Notes: generated by a model from the letters alone, not told the origin. Shown: positions 16,831-27,852, numbered from the stretch's first letter. The stretch: DNA of 64,000 nucleotides from Paracoccus aminophilus JCM 7686 (GCF_000444995.1 NC_022041.1:408001-472000), one strand, 5' to 3'. A program made the numbers and translations.

Positions 16831-18732
16831 TTGGGCAACGCGCGTAATATCGCCTTCTGGGTGGTTCTGTTTCTGATGATCTTGGCGCTGTTCAATCTGT
16901 TCAGCGACGGCGGCAGCCAAACCAGCGGCCGTCAGATCAGCTATTCCGATTTCATTCAGCGTGTCGACAAAGACCAGATCTCTGGCGTGACGATCGACGG
17001 CGAAAAGATCGGCATGACGACGAAGGACGGCTCCCAGTTCACCACCATCCGCCCACAGGGCGAAGAGGTGGCCGACCGGCTGATCTCCAAGGGCGTCGAT
17101 GTCCGGGTCCAGCCGCAACAGCAATCGGGCTTCCTGTCGCTTCTCGGCGTCTGGCTGCCCTTCATCCTGCTGATCGGCGTCTGGATCTTCTTCATGAACC
17201 GGATGCAGGGCGGCGGCAAAGGCGGGGCGATGGGCTTTGGCAAATCGCGCGCAAAGCTGCTGACCGAAAAGCATGGCCGCGTGACCTTTGACGATGTCGC
17301 TGGCATCGACGAGGCCAAGGAAGAGCTGGAAGAGATCGTCGAATTCCTGCGCAACCCGCAGAAGTTCAGCCGTCTCGGCGGCAAGATCCCGAAAGGCGCG
17401 CTGCTGGTCGGCCCTCCGGGCACCGGTAAGACGCTGCTCGCTCGCGCGATTGCGGGTGAGGCGGGCGTGCCCTTCTTCACCATCTCGGGTTCGGATTTCG
17501 TCGAAATGTTCGTCGGTGTCGGCGCAAGCCGCGTCCGCGACATGTTCGAGCAAGCCAAGAAATCGGCGCCCTGTATCGTCTTCATCGACGAGATCGACGC
17601 GGTCGGTCGCGCACGCGGCGTCGGCATCGGCGGCGGCAATGACGAACGCGAGCAGACGCTGAACCAGCTTCTGGTCGAGATGGATGGTTTCGAGGCCAAT
17701 GAGGGCATCATCATCGTTGCTGCGACCAACCGCAAAGACGTGCTCGACCCCGCGCTGCTGCGTCCGGGCCGCTTCGACCGCCAGATCTATGTCGGCAACC
17801 CAGACATCAAGGGCCGCGAGAAGATCCTGAACGTCCATGCGCGCAAGGTTCCGCTGGGGCCGGATGTCGATCTGCGCATTATCGCGCGCGGCACGCCGGG
17901 GTTCTCGGGCGCCGATCTGATGAACCTCGTGAACGAGGCCGCTCTGATGGCGGCTCGGATCGGGCGTCGCTTTGTCGCGATGGAAGATTTCGAGAATGCC
18001 AAGGACAAGGTCATGCTGGGGGTCGAGCGTCGCTCGATGGTGCTGACGCCCGAGCAGAAGGAAAAGACCGCCTATCACGAGGCTGGCCACGCCGTTGTCG
18101 GTCTCTCGCTGCCGAAATGTGACCCGGTCTATAAAGCCACGATCATTCCGCGCGGCGGTGCCCTTGGCATGGTCGTCAGCCTGCCCGAGATGGACAAGCT
18201 GAACTACCACAAGGATGAGGCCAAGCAGAAGATCACCATGACCATGGCCGGCAAGGCCGCCGAAATCATCAAATATGGTGAAGAAGGCGTCTCGAACGGT
18301 CCGGCGGGCGATATCCAGCAAGCCTCGGCCTTGGCGCGCGCCATGGTGATGCGCTGGGGCATGTCCGACAAGGTCGGCGCGGTCGACTATGCCGAAGCGC
18401 ATGAGGGCTATCAGGGCAATACCGGCGGCTTCTCGGTGTCGGCTTCGACCAAAGAGCTGATCGAGCAGGAAGTGCGCGATCTGATCGAGGACGGCTATCA
18501 GGAAGCCCGCCGCATCCTGATCGAGAAAGAGGTCGAATTCGAGCGTATGGCCAAGGGTCTGCTGGAATACGAGACCCTGACCGGCGAAGAGATCGGCCGC
18601 ATCCTGCGCGGCGAGGCTCTGGGCGGGGATGACGACAATACGCCGAATTCAACGGTGCCCGTTGTCGCCTCGGTCCCGAAGATCGAGCCGCAGCGCCCGG
18701 CAAGCGATGCCACGCCGCAGCCGCAGGGCTGA
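16831..18732 (+). CDS. ftsH: ATP-dependent zinc metalloprotease FtsH
   Basis: 633 aa. Starts at TTG 16831 behind GGAGGA (from 16818); this gives the usual FtsH N-terminus ([15 protein letters not shown]). Two transmembrane segments (about 8-25 and 100-122) flank a small periplasmic domain. AAA module: Walker A GPPGTGKT at 194-201, Walker B VFIDEID near 252, second region of homology ending in RPGRFDR. Protease: zinc motif HEAGH at 416-420. Degrades membrane and regulatory proteins such as RpoH and LpxC in other bacteria. A strong terminator follows at 18765. Confidence 0.97.
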   Translation: MGNARNIAFWVVLFLMILALFNLFSDGGSQTSGRQISYSDFIQRVDKDQISGVTIDGEKIGMTTKDGSQFTTIRPQGEEVADRLISKGVDVRVQPQQQSGFLSLLGVWLPFILLIGVWIFFMNRMQGGGKGGAMGFGKSRAKLLTEKHGRVTFDDVAGIDEAKEELEEIVEFLRNPQKFSRLGGKIPKGALLVGPPGTGKTLLARAIAGEAGVPFFTISGSDFVEMFVGVGASRVRDMFEQAKKSAPCIVFIDEIDAVGRARGVGIGGGNDEREQTLNQLLVEMDGFEANEGIIIVAATNRKDVLDPALLRPGRFDRQIYVGNPDIKGREKILNVHARKVPLGPDVDLRIIARGTPGFSGADLMNLVNEAALMAARIGRRFVAMEDFENAKDKVMLGVERRSMVLTPEQKEKTAYHEAGHAVVGLSLPKCDPVYKATIIPRGGALGMVVSLPEMDKLNYHKDEAKQKITMTMAGKAAEIIKYGEEGVSNGPAGDIQQASALARAMVMRWGMSDKVGAVDYAEAHEGYQGNTGGFSVSASTKELIEQEVRDLIEDGYQEARRILIEKEVEFERMAKGLLEYETLTGEEIGRILRGEALGGDDDNTPNSTVPVVASVPKIEPQRPASDATPQPQG

Positions 18733-18764
18733 ATGATCGGCTGAACGCACAGCAAAACCACCAG

Positions 18765-18795
18765 AACCCCGGCCAAAGCGCCGGGGTTTTTCTTT
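18765..18795 (+). terminator. rho-independent terminator after ftsH
   Basis: 8-bp stem AACCCCGG/CCGGGGTT (18765-18772 with 18781-18788) followed by TTTCTTT. It directly abuts the stop codon of the small minus-strand peptide at 18798. Confidence 0.88.
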
Positions 18796-18797
18796 GG

Positions 18798-18878
18798 CTA
18801 AAGCATCAGGATCATCCCCGCGCAAAGGCCCAAGCCAAGGCCGAAGCCGATCGAGATCACCAGTGTCGCCGCGTTCAT
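18798..18878 (-). CDS. 26-aa single-pass membrane peptide (candidate)
   Basis: A 26-codon frame, ATG at 18878 to TAG at 18798, with GGAGG four bases upstream (read on the minus strand). The peptide is almost entirely hydrophobic and Gly-rich (NAATLVISIGFGLGLGLCAG and so on), consistent with a single membrane helix, with a GxGxGxGxC pattern that could pack against another helix. I do not recognise a family. It lies between the ftsH terminator and the chorismate mutase gene, convergent with ftsH. Support is the strong ribosome binding site plus the non-random composition; it remains unproven. Confidence 0.45.
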   Translation of the reverse strand: MNAATLVISIGFGLGLGLCAGMILML

Positions 18879-19041
18879 GCGCCCTCCGTCACGCTGCATT
18901 GACCTCAGTCTGGCGCATGGACCTTTCGCAAAGATTGACGCGCAGGCAGATCGCGTGGGTCTTGCGTGATTTTGGCGCAGATTGCGTGAAATCCGATCTG
19001 CGGGGCTTGCTCCCAAGGCGGGGCGCGTGCATTTCAGACGC

Positions 19042-19350
19042 ATGAGCATCGACACGCCCCTCCCGCCCGAGTCTCGGATGCACGATCTGCGCAAACGGAT
19101 CGATGCTTTGGACAGCCGTCTGGTCGCCCTTCTGGCCGAACGCTCGCGTCTGATCGACGAGGCGGCGGCGATCAAGCTTCAGGAAAACCTGCCCGCGCGC
19201 ATCTCGACCCGGGTCGAGGAGGTCGCGCTGAACGCCCGCCGTCGGGCCGAGGTCGAGGGGTTGAATCCCGAACTCGCCGAGCGCCTTTGGCGGCTGATGA
19301 TGGAGTATTTCATCGCGCAGGAAGACGCCGTTCTCTCGCCCGATCCGTAG
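19042..19350 (+). CDS. chorismate mutase (AroQ type II)
   Basis: 102 aa from ATG 19042; the ribosome binding site is weak, and a start at the internal Met (MHDLRKRID, 13 codons later) is possible. All-helical AroQ fold: LRKRIDALDSRLVALLAER and a later IKLQENLPARIS segment give the usual Arg/Lys active-site residues, with a closing MMEYFIAQED helix. Converts chorismate to prephenate for Phe/Tyr synthesis, in the cytoplasm. Stand-alone, not fused to prephenate dehydratase or dehydrogenase. An isochorismate pyruvate lyase activity cannot be excluded from sequence alone. Confidence 0.85.
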   Translation: MSIDTPLPPESRMHDLRKRIDALDSRLVALLAERSRLIDEAAAIKLQENLPARISTRVEEVALNARRRAEVEGLNPELAERLWRLMMEYFIAQEDAVLSPDP

Positions 19351-19375
19351 GGCGCAGATTTCGCGCCGTCCCTGA

Positions 19376-20404
19376 TCAATCGTCGAACAGCGTTTCCTGC
19401 TGGCTGCGTGGCATGTCCAGCCCAAGATGACGCCAGCCCTTATGCGCCAGCATCCGCCCGCGCGGCGTGCGCGCAATCAGGCCCTGCTGCATCAGATAGG
19501 GCTCGATCACCTCTTCGATGGCATCACGGCTTTCCGACATCGCGGCGGATAAAGTTTCGACGCCGACCGGCCCCCCGCCATAGTTTTCCGCCATCAGCGC
19601 CATATAGCGCCGGTCGGCGGCATCGAGCCCCAGATCATCGACGCCCAGCCGGGTCAGCGCCGAATCGGCGATCTCTCGTGTCAGACGGCCATCGCCTTCG
19701 ACCAAGGCAAAGTCGATCACCCGGCGCAACAGCCGCCCGGCGATGCGGGGTGTGCCACGGGCGCGGCGGGCGATTTCCAGCGTGCCCGCGGGCTCTGACG
19801 GGATGCCCATCAGCCGCGCGCCGCGGCGCACGATCTCGTCCAGCTCGGGGATGGTGTAGAATTGCAGCCGGGTCGGAATGCCGAAACGGTCGCGCAAGGG
19901 CGTGGTCAGCATCCCAAGCCGCGTTGTCGCGCCGACCAGCGTGAAGGGCTGCAGCTCGATCCGCACGGTCCGCGCGGCAGGGCCTTCGCCGATGACCAGA
20001 TCCAGCTCGAAATCCTCGAGTGCGGGATAAAGCACCTCTTCGACCGAGGGGTTCATCCGGTGGATTTCGTCGATGAACAGAACGTCGCGCGCTTCCAGAT
20101 TGGTCAGGATCGCCGCGAGATCGCCCGCCCGCGCCAGAACCGGGCCCGAGGTCATCTTGAAGTTCACGCCCAATTCGCGCGCCATGATCTGCGCCAATGT
20201 CGTCTTGCCCAACCCCGGCGGGCCGTGAAAGAGCGTGTGATCCATCGCCTTGCCGCGCATCCGCGCGCTTTCGATGAAGACGCGCAGATTGGCGCGGGCC
20301 TCGGCCTGACCGATGAAATCCTCGAGCATCTGCGGGCGCAGCGCGCGATCCTCGCTGTCGCCGTCCATCGGTTCGGGGCGAAGGGTCGGGTCGGGTTTGC
20401 TCAT
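19376..20404 (-). CDS. ruvB: Holliday junction branch migration helicase RuvB
   Basis: 342 aa AAA+ motor that drives branch migration with RuvA. Walker A GPPGLGKT at 61-68, Walker [10 protein letters not shown] near 110, and a C-terminal winged-helix DNA-binding domain ending in [14 protein letters not shown]. Last gene of the minus-strand chain ruvC-ruvA-htpX-ruvB; its ATG overlaps the htpX stop by 4 bp. Convergent with the chorismate mutase gene. Confidence 0.97.
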   Translation of the reverse strand: MSKPDPTLRPEPMDGDSEDRALRPQMLEDFIGQAEARANLRVFIESARMRGKAMDHTLFHGPPGLGKTTLAQIMARELGVNFKMTSGPVLARAGDLAAILTNLEARDVLFIDEIHRMNPSVEEVLYPALEDFELDLVIGEGPAARTVRIELQPFTLVGATTRLGMLTTPLRDRFGIPTRLQFYTIPELDEIVRRGARLMGIPSEPAGTLEIARRARGTPRIAGRLLRRVIDFALVEGDGRLTREIADSALTRLGVDDLGLDAADRRYMALMAENYGGGPVGVETLSAAMSESRDAIEEVIEPYLMQQGLIARTPRGRMLAHKGWRHLGLDMPRSQQETLFDD

Positions 20405-21267
20405 CGCGCCATGGCCTGCAATCTGGCGATCCGGTCTTCGGTCGCGGGGTGGGTCGAGAAAAGCCGGTCGGCGCGCAGCGCGTGCAGCGGATTGATGATG
20501 AACATCGGCGCCGAGGCCGGGTTGCGTTCGGCGGGCACGTTGACGGTGCGCCCCGCCGCATTGGCGATCTTGGCCAAAGCCGAGGCGAGCGCCAGCGGAC
20601 GCCCGGTGATCTCGGCCGCGCCGCGATCCGCCTCATATTCGCGGCTGCGCGAGATCGCCATCTGGACAAGCCCCGCCGCAATCGGCGCCAGCACCATCGC
20701 GATGATCCCGCCAAAGCCGCTGCCCTGATTGTCGCGGTTGTTGCCGCCCATCATCGAGGAAAACATCAGCATATTGCCAAGCATCGAGATCGCGCCCGCA
20801 AGCGTTGCCGTGACCGTCATGGTCAGGGTGTCGCGGTGCTTGATATGGGCGAGCTCATGGGCGATGACGCCCGCCAATTCGTCGCGGGTGAGGGCGCGCA
20901 GAATGCCCTCGGTCACGGCGACGGCGGCGTTTTGGGGGTCGCGGCCGGTGGCAAAGGCATTCGGCTGCTCGGTTTGCAGGATGTAAAGCGCGGGCATCGG
21001 CAGCTCGGCGCGGCGCGCCAGATCCGCGACCAGATCAAAGAGATCGGGGGCCTGTTCGCGCGAGATCTGGACCGCGCCTTGCTGATTCAGCACCGCCTTG
21101 TCGCTGTTCCACCACGCCCAGAGATTGGTCCCGCCCGCAAAGAGCAGCGCGATGATCATGCCGCCCTGACCGCCGATCAACCCGCCGATCGCCATCAGAA
21201 TGGCCGTCATCACGGCCATCAGGATGAAGGTGCGCAGGTTCCCGAGGTTCAGATAGCCCATGCTCAT
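20401..21267 (-). CDS. htpX: zinc metalloprotease HtpX
   Basis: 288 aa inner-membrane M48 protease involved in membrane-protein quality control, partly redundant with FtsH in E. coli. Two N-terminal hydrophobic segments (about 12-30 and 35-52), the zinc motif HELAH at 137-141, and a further hydrophobic pair near 150-200 before the [13 protein letters not shown] motif with the third zinc ligand. Overlaps both neighbours by 4 bp (ruvA upstream, ruvB downstream), so it is translationally coupled into the ruv operon, an unusual place for it. Confidence 0.94.
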   Translation of the reverse strand: MSMGYLNLGNLRTFILMAVMTAILMAIGGLIGGQGGMIIALLFAGGTNLWAWWNSDKAVLNQQGAVQISREQAPDLFDLVADLARRAELPMPALYILQTEQPNAFATGRDPQNAAVAVTEGILRALTRDELAGVIAHELAHIKHRDTLTMTVTATLAGAISMLGNMLMFSSMMGGNNRDNQGSGFGGIIAMVLAPIAAGLVQMAISRSREYEADRGAAEITGRPLALASALAKIANAAGRTVNVPAERNPASAPMFIINPLHALRADRLFSTHPATEDRIARLQAMAR

Positions 21268-21959
21268 TCCTTGGGCGCCAGCGCCCGCAAGGCCGCCCGG
21301 ATCAGGGCCGGCGTGGTGGCAGACGGATCATTGGCCGAGGCTTCGGCGACGGCAGAGGCCGCCTCGGAGGGCGCATAGCCAAGGTTCGAGAGCGCCGAAA
21401 GCGCCTCGGCGCTGGCAATCGCGGCCAGATCGGGACCGGGGGCCGCGCGGGGCTTTCTGGGCTTCGGCGCGGGGGCGTCGGCATCGGTATTGGCCTCGAT
21501 CACCTCATCGCTCTCGAGCGCGGGCGAGCCGCCAAGCGTTGCGCCGAGCGCCATGATCGCCGGGGCCTTGTCCTTCAACTCCAGCACCACGCGTTGCGCG
21601 AGCTTGGGGCCAACGCCCGGCGCGCGGCGCACCGCCGCGCCATCGCCAAGCGCAATCGCGCGCGCAACGCCATCGGTGCCAAGCGTGCCCAGAATCGCCA
21701 GCGAGACCTTGGCCCCCACGCCCTGCACCGAGGTCAGAAGCTTGTGCCATTCCTTTTCGAGCAGGCTGGTGAAGCCGTAAAGTTGCAGCAGATCCTCGCG
21801 CACCACCAATTCGGTAAACAGCGCCACCGCCTCGCCGACGCGGGGCAGGCTGGCGGCGGTGCGCTCGCTGACATGGACGATATAGCCCACGCCGCGCACG
21901 TCGATCAGCGCCTGATCGAGCCCTTTGTGGATGATGATTCCGGCAATCCGTCCGATCAT
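21264..21959 (-). CDS. ruvA: Holliday junction branch migration protein RuvA
   Basis: 231 aa. ATG 21959 gives the standard MIGRIAGII start and overlaps the ruvC stop by 4 bp; an upstream frame extension is spurious. OB-fold domain I (1-65), two helix-hairpin-helix motifs in domain II ([27 protein letters not shown]), an acidic/Pro-rich linker about 145-175, and a C-terminal UBA-like domain III ([19 protein letters not shown]) that contacts RuvB. Binds four-way junctions as a tetramer. Confidence 0.95.
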   Translation of the reverse strand: MIGRIAGIIIHKGLDQALIDVRGVGYIVHVSERTAASLPRVGEAVALFTELVVREDLLQLYGFTSLLEKEWHKLLTSVQGVGAKVSLAILGTLGTDGVARAIALGDGAAVRRAPGVGPKLAQRVVLELKDKAPAIMALGATLGGSPALESDEVIEANTDADAPAPKPRKPRAAPGPDLAAIASAEALSALSNLGYAPSEAASAVAEASANDPSATTPALIRAALRALAPKE

Positions 21960-22450
21960 GAAGCAACCTTGATCCGCAAAGCGCGGCCTTGAAGATGATG
22001 GGCGTGGCAAATCGCCACGGCAAGGGCATCCGCCGCATCCGGCCCGGCAAGCTGCACGCCGGGAAGCTGGAAGCGGACCATATGCTGGATCTGCTCCTTG
22101 GCGGCATGGCCCACACCGACCACGGTTTTCTTCACCGCATTCGGGGCATATTCGCCAATCGGAATGCCGGATTCGGCGGGCGCGAGCAAAGCGATGCCGC
22201 GCGCTTGGCCAAGCTTCAGCGTGCCGACGGCGTCTTTGTTAACAAAGGTTTGCTCGACCGCTGCCGCATCGGGATTGTGCTGGGCGATGACCTCGCGCAG
22301 GCCGCGATAAAGCACCACCAGACGCTCGCCCAATTCGCCCTGTTCGGAATGGACGATGCCATTCGCGATATGGCGCAGCCGAGGGCCGTCAACCGAGATC
22401 ACGCCCCATCCCATGTTGCGAAGTCCCGGGTCGATGCCAAGGATGATCAT
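21956..22450 (-). CDS. ruvC: crossover junction endodeoxyribonuclease RuvC
   Basis: 164 aa Holliday junction resolvase of the RNase H-like fold. Starts at ATG 22450 (MIILGIDPG). Active-site acidic residues are visible: D7 in GIDPG, the Glu of AVEQTFV near 65, and the Asp pair in [14 protein letters not shown] near the C-terminus. First gene of the ruvC-ruvA-htpX-ruvB chain. Divergent from the mrp operon with 119 bp between the starts. Confidence 0.95.
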   Translation of the reverse strand: MIILGIDPGLRNMGWGVISVDGPRLRHIANGIVHSEQGELGERLVVLYRGLREVIAQHNPDAAAVEQTFVNKDAVGTLKLGQARGIALLAPAESGIPIGEYAPNAVKKTVVGVGHAAKEQIQHMVRFQLPGVQLAGPDAADALAVAICHAHHLQGRALRIKVAS

Positions 22451-22569
22451 GCCTGTACCCTTTTTCCCCAGAACTAGCACGAAAGGCGAACATCGCCTAG
22501 CGCCTTTTCCGGTTTCGGTTGACAAGTCTTTGCCCCCCCGAGAAAACCCCTGCAACCGAAAGAGGTGAT

Positions 22570-25404
22570 ATGTCTCCTGCCCTCATCGCCGTGCTGCCGT
22601 TCCTCGGAGCGCTTTTGCCGGGTTTGCTGATCCGATCGGGTCGAGATGTCGCGGCATTGGCTTGCGGTCTGGTCACGCTGGTGGCGCTGATCGGGCTGTG
22701 CCAACACATCCCCGCCATCATGGCCGGAGAGGTCGTGACCACGCGGCTCGACTGGCTGCCGCGCCTTGGGCTGAATGCGAATTTCCGGCTGGATGGATTG
22801 GGGCTTTTGTTCGGCATCCTGATCCTTGGCATCGGGCTTTTGATCATCGCCTATGCGCGGTTTTACCTGTCGCGGCAGGATGCGGCGGGGCCGTTCTACA
22901 GCTATCTGATGCTCTTCCAAGGCGCGATGATGGGGATCGTGCTTTCCGACAATATCCTGCTTTTGCTGGTTTTCTGGGAGCTGACCTCGCTCTCGTCCTT
23001 CCTGCTCATCGGCTTTTGGAGCCATCTGCCCGAGGGGCGGCAGGGCGCGCGCATGGCGCTGACGGTGACCGGGCTTGGCGGGCTGGCGATGATCGCGGGG
23101 ATGCTGATCTTGGGCCAGATCGCGGGCAGCTATGATCTCTCGCAGATCCTGACCCAGCGCGAGGCCATTCAGGCCAGCCCGCTTTACCTGCCCGCGCTGA
23201 TCCTGATCCTCTTGGGCGCTTTCACCAAATCCGCGCAATTCCCGTTCCATTTCTGGCTGCCGCGCGCCATGGCCGCGCCGACTCCGGTTTCGGCCTATCT
23301 GCATTCGGCGACGATGGTGAAGGCCGGGATCTTCCTGATGGCGCGGCTTTGGCCGGCGCTGTCCGGGACCGATGCCTGGTTCTGGCTGGTCGGCGGCGCG
23401 GGGATGGTCACCATGCTGGTCGGCGCCTTCATCGCGATCTTCCGCGACGATCTGAAATCGCTGCTCGCCTATTCGACCGTCTCGCATCTTGGCCTCATCA
23501 CCATGCTGCTCGGCTTTGGCACGATCGACGCGGCGACGGCGGCGGTTTTGCACATCATCAACCATGCGACCTTCAAGGCGGCGCTCTTCATGGTGGCGGG
23601 GATCATCGACCACGAGACCGGCACGCGCCGCATCTCGCGCTTGGGCGGTCTGGCGCGGTTGATGCCCCTGACCTTCGCGATTGCGCTGATTGCGGGGCTG
23701 TCGATGGCGGGGATCCCGCCGTTGAACGGGTTCCTCTCGAAAGAGATGATGCTGGATCAGGCGGTCCAGACCGGGCCGGTGGCGCTGGTGCTGGCAACCT
23801 TGGGCGCGGCTTTGTCGGTCTGCTATGCGCTGCGGCTGATCTGGGCGGTCTTTATGGGGCCAGAGCGGCACGATTATCCTCAGCATCCGCATGATCCGGG
23901 CATCGGCCTTTGGGGCGCGCCCGCGCTGCTGGCCGTTCTGGTGGTGGGGATCGGGCTTTTCTCGAACCGGATGGTCGGCTGGCTGGTTGAGGCGGCGGGC
24001 TCAAGCGTTACCGGCCAAGCGATCCATCCGCATTTCGCGCTGTGGCATGGGGTGAATACCGCGCTGATCCTCTCGGTTCTGGCGGTCATCGCGGGGGCGC
24101 TGTTGCTGCGCGCCTATCCGGGCGTTGCACGCTTTCACGCGAGCCTGCCCCATCCCGATGCAAAGCGCGCCTTTGATGGCGTGATGGCGGGGGCGGCGGG
24201 GCTGGCGGGTTTTGTCACCGACCGGCTGACCAATGGCGCGATGAGCCGCGCGCTCGCCGTTTTCACCCTGACCGTGGTGGCGGCTGGGCTTTGGGCATGG
24301 AGCAGCGGGCAAGCGGGGCCTGCCACCCGCCCGATGCTTCCCGTGCCGCCGGTCGCGCTGATCGGCTGGCTTTTGCTGGTGACGGCAAGTCTTGCGCTGG
24401 TCTGGCTGCACCACAACCGCCTGCTCGCCTTGGTGGTGATCTCGATCGTCGGGCTGATCGCCTCGGGCGCGTTCATCTATCTCTCTGCCCCGGATCTCGC
24501 GCTGACCCAGATCTCGGTCGAGGTGGTGACGGTCATTCTGATGCTTTTGGCGCTGAACTTTCTGCCCAAAGCGACGCCGCGCGAAACCAGCGCGCGCAAA
24601 CGCGGGGGGGACGCCGTCATCGCGGCGCTGGCAGGTCTGGGCCTTGGCGGGCTCGCCTATGCGATCCTGCGCGGCGATTTCGCCTTCCCGAGCATCGCGG
24701 GCTATATGGTCGAGAACAGCTATAAAGAGGGCGGCGGCACCAATGTGGTGAACGTGATCCTCGTCGATTTCCGCGGCTATGATACCTTCGGCGAGATCAC
24801 CGTGCTGGGGATTGCCGCGCTGGTGATCTTTGCGCTGACCGAGACGCTGATGCGCGGCGAGGCTTCGCGGCGTCTGCGGGCGCGTCTGCCCGAGCCCGGT
24901 CGCTCGGGCGATGTTCACCCCCTGATGCTGACCGTCGTCACCCGCATCATCCTGCCGCTGACCCTGGTCGCCGCGCTTTACATCTTCCTGCGCGGCCATA
25001 ACGAGCCGGGCGGCGGTTTCGTCGCGGCCTTGGTCACCTCCGTCGCGCTGATCATGCAATATATGGCTTCGGGCTATACTTGGGCGCAGAGCCGCCAGCG
25101 CATCCCCTATCACAGCCTGATCGGCCTTGGCATCGCGGCCGCCGCGATCACCGGGATCGGCGCTTGGTTCGCGGGGCGGCCCTTCCTGACCTCGGCTTAC
25201 GGCTATTTCAAACTGCCCTTCCTCGAGAAGTTCGAGCTTGCGACCGCGATGGGCTTTGACCTCGGTGTCTATCTTTGCGTCGTCGGTGCGGTCATGCTGG
25301 CGCTGAATTCGCTGAGCCGGATCGCGCGGCTTTCGGCCGGGGCGCGGGTCGCGAGCGCCGAGACCCTTCCCGCTAACCTTGACCATAAAGCGGGAGACCA
25401 CTGA
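22570..25404 (+). CDS. mrpA: Na+/H+ antiporter subunit A fused to subunit B (MrpAB/PhaAB)
   Basis: 944 aa polytopic membrane protein; ATG 22570 with GAGGTGAT upstream. The N-terminal part is a NuoL-like proton-translocating module with the conserved Lys/His/Glu pattern ([44 protein letters not shown]). A MrpA-specific extension (about 600-720) follows, then an MnhB domain at about 800-930 ([32 protein letters not shown]). The A-B fusion is the group 2/rhizobial Pha arrangement. Part of a six-gene complex that exchanges Na+ or K+ for protons and supports alkaline pH and salt homeostasis. Confidence 0.94.
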   Translation: MSPALIAVLPFLGALLPGLLIRSGRDVAALACGLVTLVALIGLCQHIPAIMAGEVVTTRLDWLPRLGLNANFRLDGLGLLFGILILGIGLLIIAYARFYLSRQDAAGPFYSYLMLFQGAMMGIVLSDNILLLLVFWELTSLSSFLLIGFWSHLPEGRQGARMALTVTGLGGLAMIAGMLILGQIAGSYDLSQILTQREAIQASPLYLPALILILLGAFTKSAQFPFHFWLPRAMAAPTPVSAYLHSATMVKAGIFLMARLWPALSGTDAWFWLVGGAGMVTMLVGAFIAIFRDDLKSLLAYSTVSHLGLITMLLGFGTIDAATAAVLHIINHATFKAALFMVAGIIDHETGTRRISRLGGLARLMPLTFAIALIAGLSMAGIPPLNGFLSKEMMLDQAVQTGPVALVLATLGAALSVCYALRLIWAVFMGPERHDYPQHPHDPGIGLWGAPALLAVLVVGIGLFSNRMVGWLVEAAGSSVTGQAIHPHFALWHGVNTALILSVLAVIAGALLLRAYPGVARFHASLPHPDAKRAFDGVMAGAAGLAGFVTDRLTNGAMSRALAVFTLTVVAAGLWAWSSGQAGPATRPMLPVPPVALIGWLLLVTASLALVWLHHNRLLALVVISIVGLIASGAFIYLSAPDLALTQISVEVVTVILMLLALNFLPKATPRETSARKRGGDAVIAALAGLGLGGLAYAILRGDFAFPSIAGYMVENSYKEGGGTNVVNVILVDFRGYDTFGEITVLGIAALVIFALTETLMRGEASRRLRARLPEPGRSGDVHPLMLTVVTRIILPLTLVAALYIFLRGHNEPGGGFVAALVTSVALIMQYMASGYTWAQSRQRIPYHSLIGLGIAAAAITGIGAWFAGRPFLTSAYGYFKLPFLEKFELATAMGFDLGVYLCVVGAVMLALNSLSRIARLSAGARVASAETLPANLDHKAGDH

Positions 25405-25784
25405 TGGAGCTTCTTCTGGCCAGCGCCATCGGCGTGCTTTCGGCGGTCGGCATCTATCTGATCCTGCGCCGCCGCGCCTTTCCGGTGATCTTGGGCACGA
25501 CCATGCTCAGCTATGCGATCAACCTTTTTCTGTTCGGGACCGGGCGGCTGATGGTCAATGCGCCCGCCGTGCTGGGGCAGGGGGGCACGATGAGCGATCC
25601 TTTGCCGCAGGCGCTCGTGCTGACCGCGATCGTGATTTCCTTCGGGATGACGGCGGTGACGGTGATGATCGCACTTGGCGCTTATGTCACCGGCGGCGAT
25701 GACGGCATCGACATGCCCGCAAGCGATCTGAGCCCCGATCCGGGGTCCTCCCCGGACGCGCGCCTGAAGGAGCCGCGCGCATGA
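25404..25784 (+). CDS. mrpC: Na+/H+ antiporter subunit C (MrpC/PhaC)
   Basis: 126 aa NuoK-like subunit with three transmembrane helices (about 3-22, 28-50, 70-94) and an acidic cytoplasmic tail. Starts in the TGATG junction with the mrpA stop and overlaps mrpD by 4 bp. The conserved VILGTTMLSYAINLFLF stretch matches the family. Confidence 0.93.
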   Translation: MELLLASAIGVLSAVGIYLILRRRAFPVILGTTMLSYAINLFLFGTGRLMVNAPAVLGQGGTMSDPLPQALVLTAIVISFGMTAVTVMIALGAYVTGGDDGIDMPASDLSPDPGSSPDARLKEPRA

Positions 25785-27355
25785 GCCATCTCATCATTGC
25801 CCCCGTCGTGCTGCCCGCCTGCCTTGGCGCGGTGATCCTGCTGGCGATGCGGACCGATCTGGTCTTGCAGCGCGTCTTCTCGATTGCCGGGACCACCGCG
25901 CTCTTGGGTATCGCGCTTTATCTCAACTGGCTGGCCTCGGGCGGCGAGATCACCGTCTACCGCCTTGGAAATTGGCCCGCGCCCTTCGGCATTGTCCTGA
26001 TGCTCGACCGGCTCGCGGCCTTGATGCTGTTGTTGACGGCGGTGCTGGCGCTCGCGGTGCAGCTTTACGCCTTGGGCTCGGGCTGGGACCGCAAGGGCTG
26101 GCATTTCCACGCGCTCTGGCAGTTCCAGCTGATGGGCGTTTCGGGCGCCTTCCTGACCGGAGACGCCTTCAACCTCTTCGTCTTTTTCGAGGTGCTGCTC
26201 ATCGCCTCTTACGGGTTGATGCTGCATGGCGGCGGCGCGCTCCGACTGCGCGCGGGGATGCAATATGTCGTCTATAACCTCGCGGGATCGACGCTGTTTC
26301 TGATCGCGCTTGGCACGCTTTACGCGGTGACGGGCACGCTCAACATGGCCGATATGGCGGTGCGCGTCGCGGCTTTGCCGCCCGAGCACAGCGCGATGCT
26401 GCGCGCCGGGGCGGTGCTCTTGATGCTGGTCTTTGCCGTTAAGGCCGCGCTGGTGCCGCTGCATTTCTGGCTGCCCGCGACCTATGCCAATGCGCCCGGC
26501 CCGGTCGCGGCTTTTTTCGCGATCATGACCAAGGTCGGCGTCTATGCGATCTTGCGCTTTTTCACGCTGGTCTTTCCGCAAGGGGGCACGATCGGCACGC
26601 TGGCGGTCGACCTCTTGCTGCCCGCCGCGCTTTTGACGCTGCTGATCGGCCAGATCGGCGTCTTGGGCGCGCGCAATCTGAACCGGATGGCGGCTTTCGC
26701 GGCGATCGGCTCGATCGGAACGCTGGTGATTGCGCTGTCGCAATTTACGCAAAGCGGCCTTGCGGCGGGGATCTATTACCTGATCCATTCGACGCTGGCG
26801 GCGGGTGCGCTCTTCCTGATCGTCGATCTGATCGGCGCACGGCGCGGCGATCTCTGGCTGCGTCCCGAGCGTCCCATTGCCCAAGCTGGGCTGATCGGTG
26901 CCTTCTACTTTGCCGTGGCGATTGCCGTGACCGGGATGCCGCCGCTTTCGGGGTTCATCGGCAAGCTGATGGTCATGGAGGCGACCGCCGCCGCGGCCCA
27001 ATGGGTGCTGATCTGGTCGGTGATCCTGATCTCGTCGCTGATCGCGATTGCCGGGATGATGCGGGCGGGCTCAGTGGTGTTCTGGAAAGCGCGCGAGATC
27101 GGCGCGGCCGCCGAGCATCCCAGTGACCCGCACGCCGGGCTGAAGCTCGAACCCGACGAGCCGGTGCAGGACGCCGCTGACGCGCCGTCGCCCGCGCTGG
27201 CCTTTGCCGCGGTGGGCGCGCTTCTGGCGGGGCTTGCGCTGCTCACGGCCTTTGCCGGGCCGGTTGCCGATTACGCGCAGGCCATCGCCGCGCAGCTGCA
27301 AGATCCCGGTGCCTATGTCGGCGAAGTTCTGATCCGACAGGAGGGCACACGATGA
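25781..27355 (+). CDS. mrpD: Na+/H+ antiporter subunit D (MrpD/PhaD)
   Basis: 524 aa NuoM/N-like membrane subunit with about 14 transmembrane helices. Family marks include FFEVLLIASYGLMLHGGG (conserved membrane Glu), KAALVPLHFWLPATYANAPG and the broken-helix Lys/His residues. An acidic cytoplasmic loop near 445-470 (ASDPHAGLKLEPDEP-like) precedes the last helix. Overlaps mrpC and mrpE by 4 bp each. Confidence 0.93.
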   Translation: MSHLIIAPVVLPACLGAVILLAMRTDLVLQRVFSIAGTTALLGIALYLNWLASGGEITVYRLGNWPAPFGIVLMLDRLAALMLLLTAVLALAVQLYALGSGWDRKGWHFHALWQFQLMGVSGAFLTGDAFNLFVFFEVLLIASYGLMLHGGGALRLRAGMQYVVYNLAGSTLFLIALGTLYAVTGTLNMADMAVRVAALPPEHSAMLRAGAVLLMLVFAVKAALVPLHFWLPATYANAPGPVAAFFAIMTKVGVYAILRFFTLVFPQGGTIGTLAVDLLLPAALLTLLIGQIGVLGARNLNRMAAFAAIGSIGTLVIALSQFTQSGLAAGIYYLIHSTLAAGALFLIVDLIGARRGDLWLRPERPIAQAGLIGAFYFAVAIAVTGMPPLSGFIGKLMVMEATAAAAQWVLIWSVILISSLIAIAGMMRAGSVVFWKAREIGAAAEHPSDPHAGLKLEPDEPVQDAADAPSPALAFAAVGALLAGLALLTAFAGPVADYAQAIAAQLQDPGAYVGEVLIRQEGTR

Positions 27356-27852
27356 AGACGTGCTTGCGCCGCCTGTTCCCGCATCCGCTGTTGTCGCTGA
27401 TGGTGCTGGCGGTCTGGATGATGCTGGTCAACCGCTTCGCTTGGGGCTCGCTGGTCTTTGCCGCGATCCTCGCTGTGGTGATCCCGCTGGCGACCGCGCC
27501 CTATTGGAAAGGCTTGACCCGGTTTCGCAAGATCTCGGGGCTCGTGGGCTTTGCCGCCGTCGTCGGCGTCGATATCGTCAAGGCCAATCTCGCCGTGGCG
27601 AAGGTCGTGCTGTTTCTGCCCAAATCCGCGCTGCGCCCGGCCTTTATCAGCGTGCCCTTGGATCTGCGCCACCCCGAGGCGATCACCATGCTCGCGAGCG
27701 CCGTCACGCTGACGCCCGGCACGGTCTCGTGTGATCTTTCCGAAGGCCATGACGCGCTTTTGGTCCATTGCCTGCATGCCCCCGATCCCGATGCCGTGCG
27801 CGACGAGATCAAGACCCGCTACGAGGCCCGTCTGAAGGAGATCTTCCCATGA
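27352..27852 (+). CDS. mrpE: Na+/H+ antiporter subunit E (MrpE/PhaE)
   Basis: 166 aa. Two N-terminal transmembrane segments (about 13-30 and 33-48), a third near 60-85, then a cytoplasmic domain with the TLTPGTVSCDLSEGHDALLVHCLH pattern (about 120-143) typical of MnhE. Overlaps mrpD and mrpF by 4 bp each, so it is translated as part of the chain. Confidence 0.92.
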   Translation: MKTCLRRLFPHPLLSLMVLAVWMMLVNRFAWGSLVFAAILAVVIPLATAPYWKGLTRFRKISGLVGFAAVVGVDIVKANLAVAKVVLFLPKSALRPAFISVPLDLRHPEAITMLASAVTLTPGTVSCDLSEGHDALLVHCLHAPDPDAVRDEIKTRYEARLKEIFP

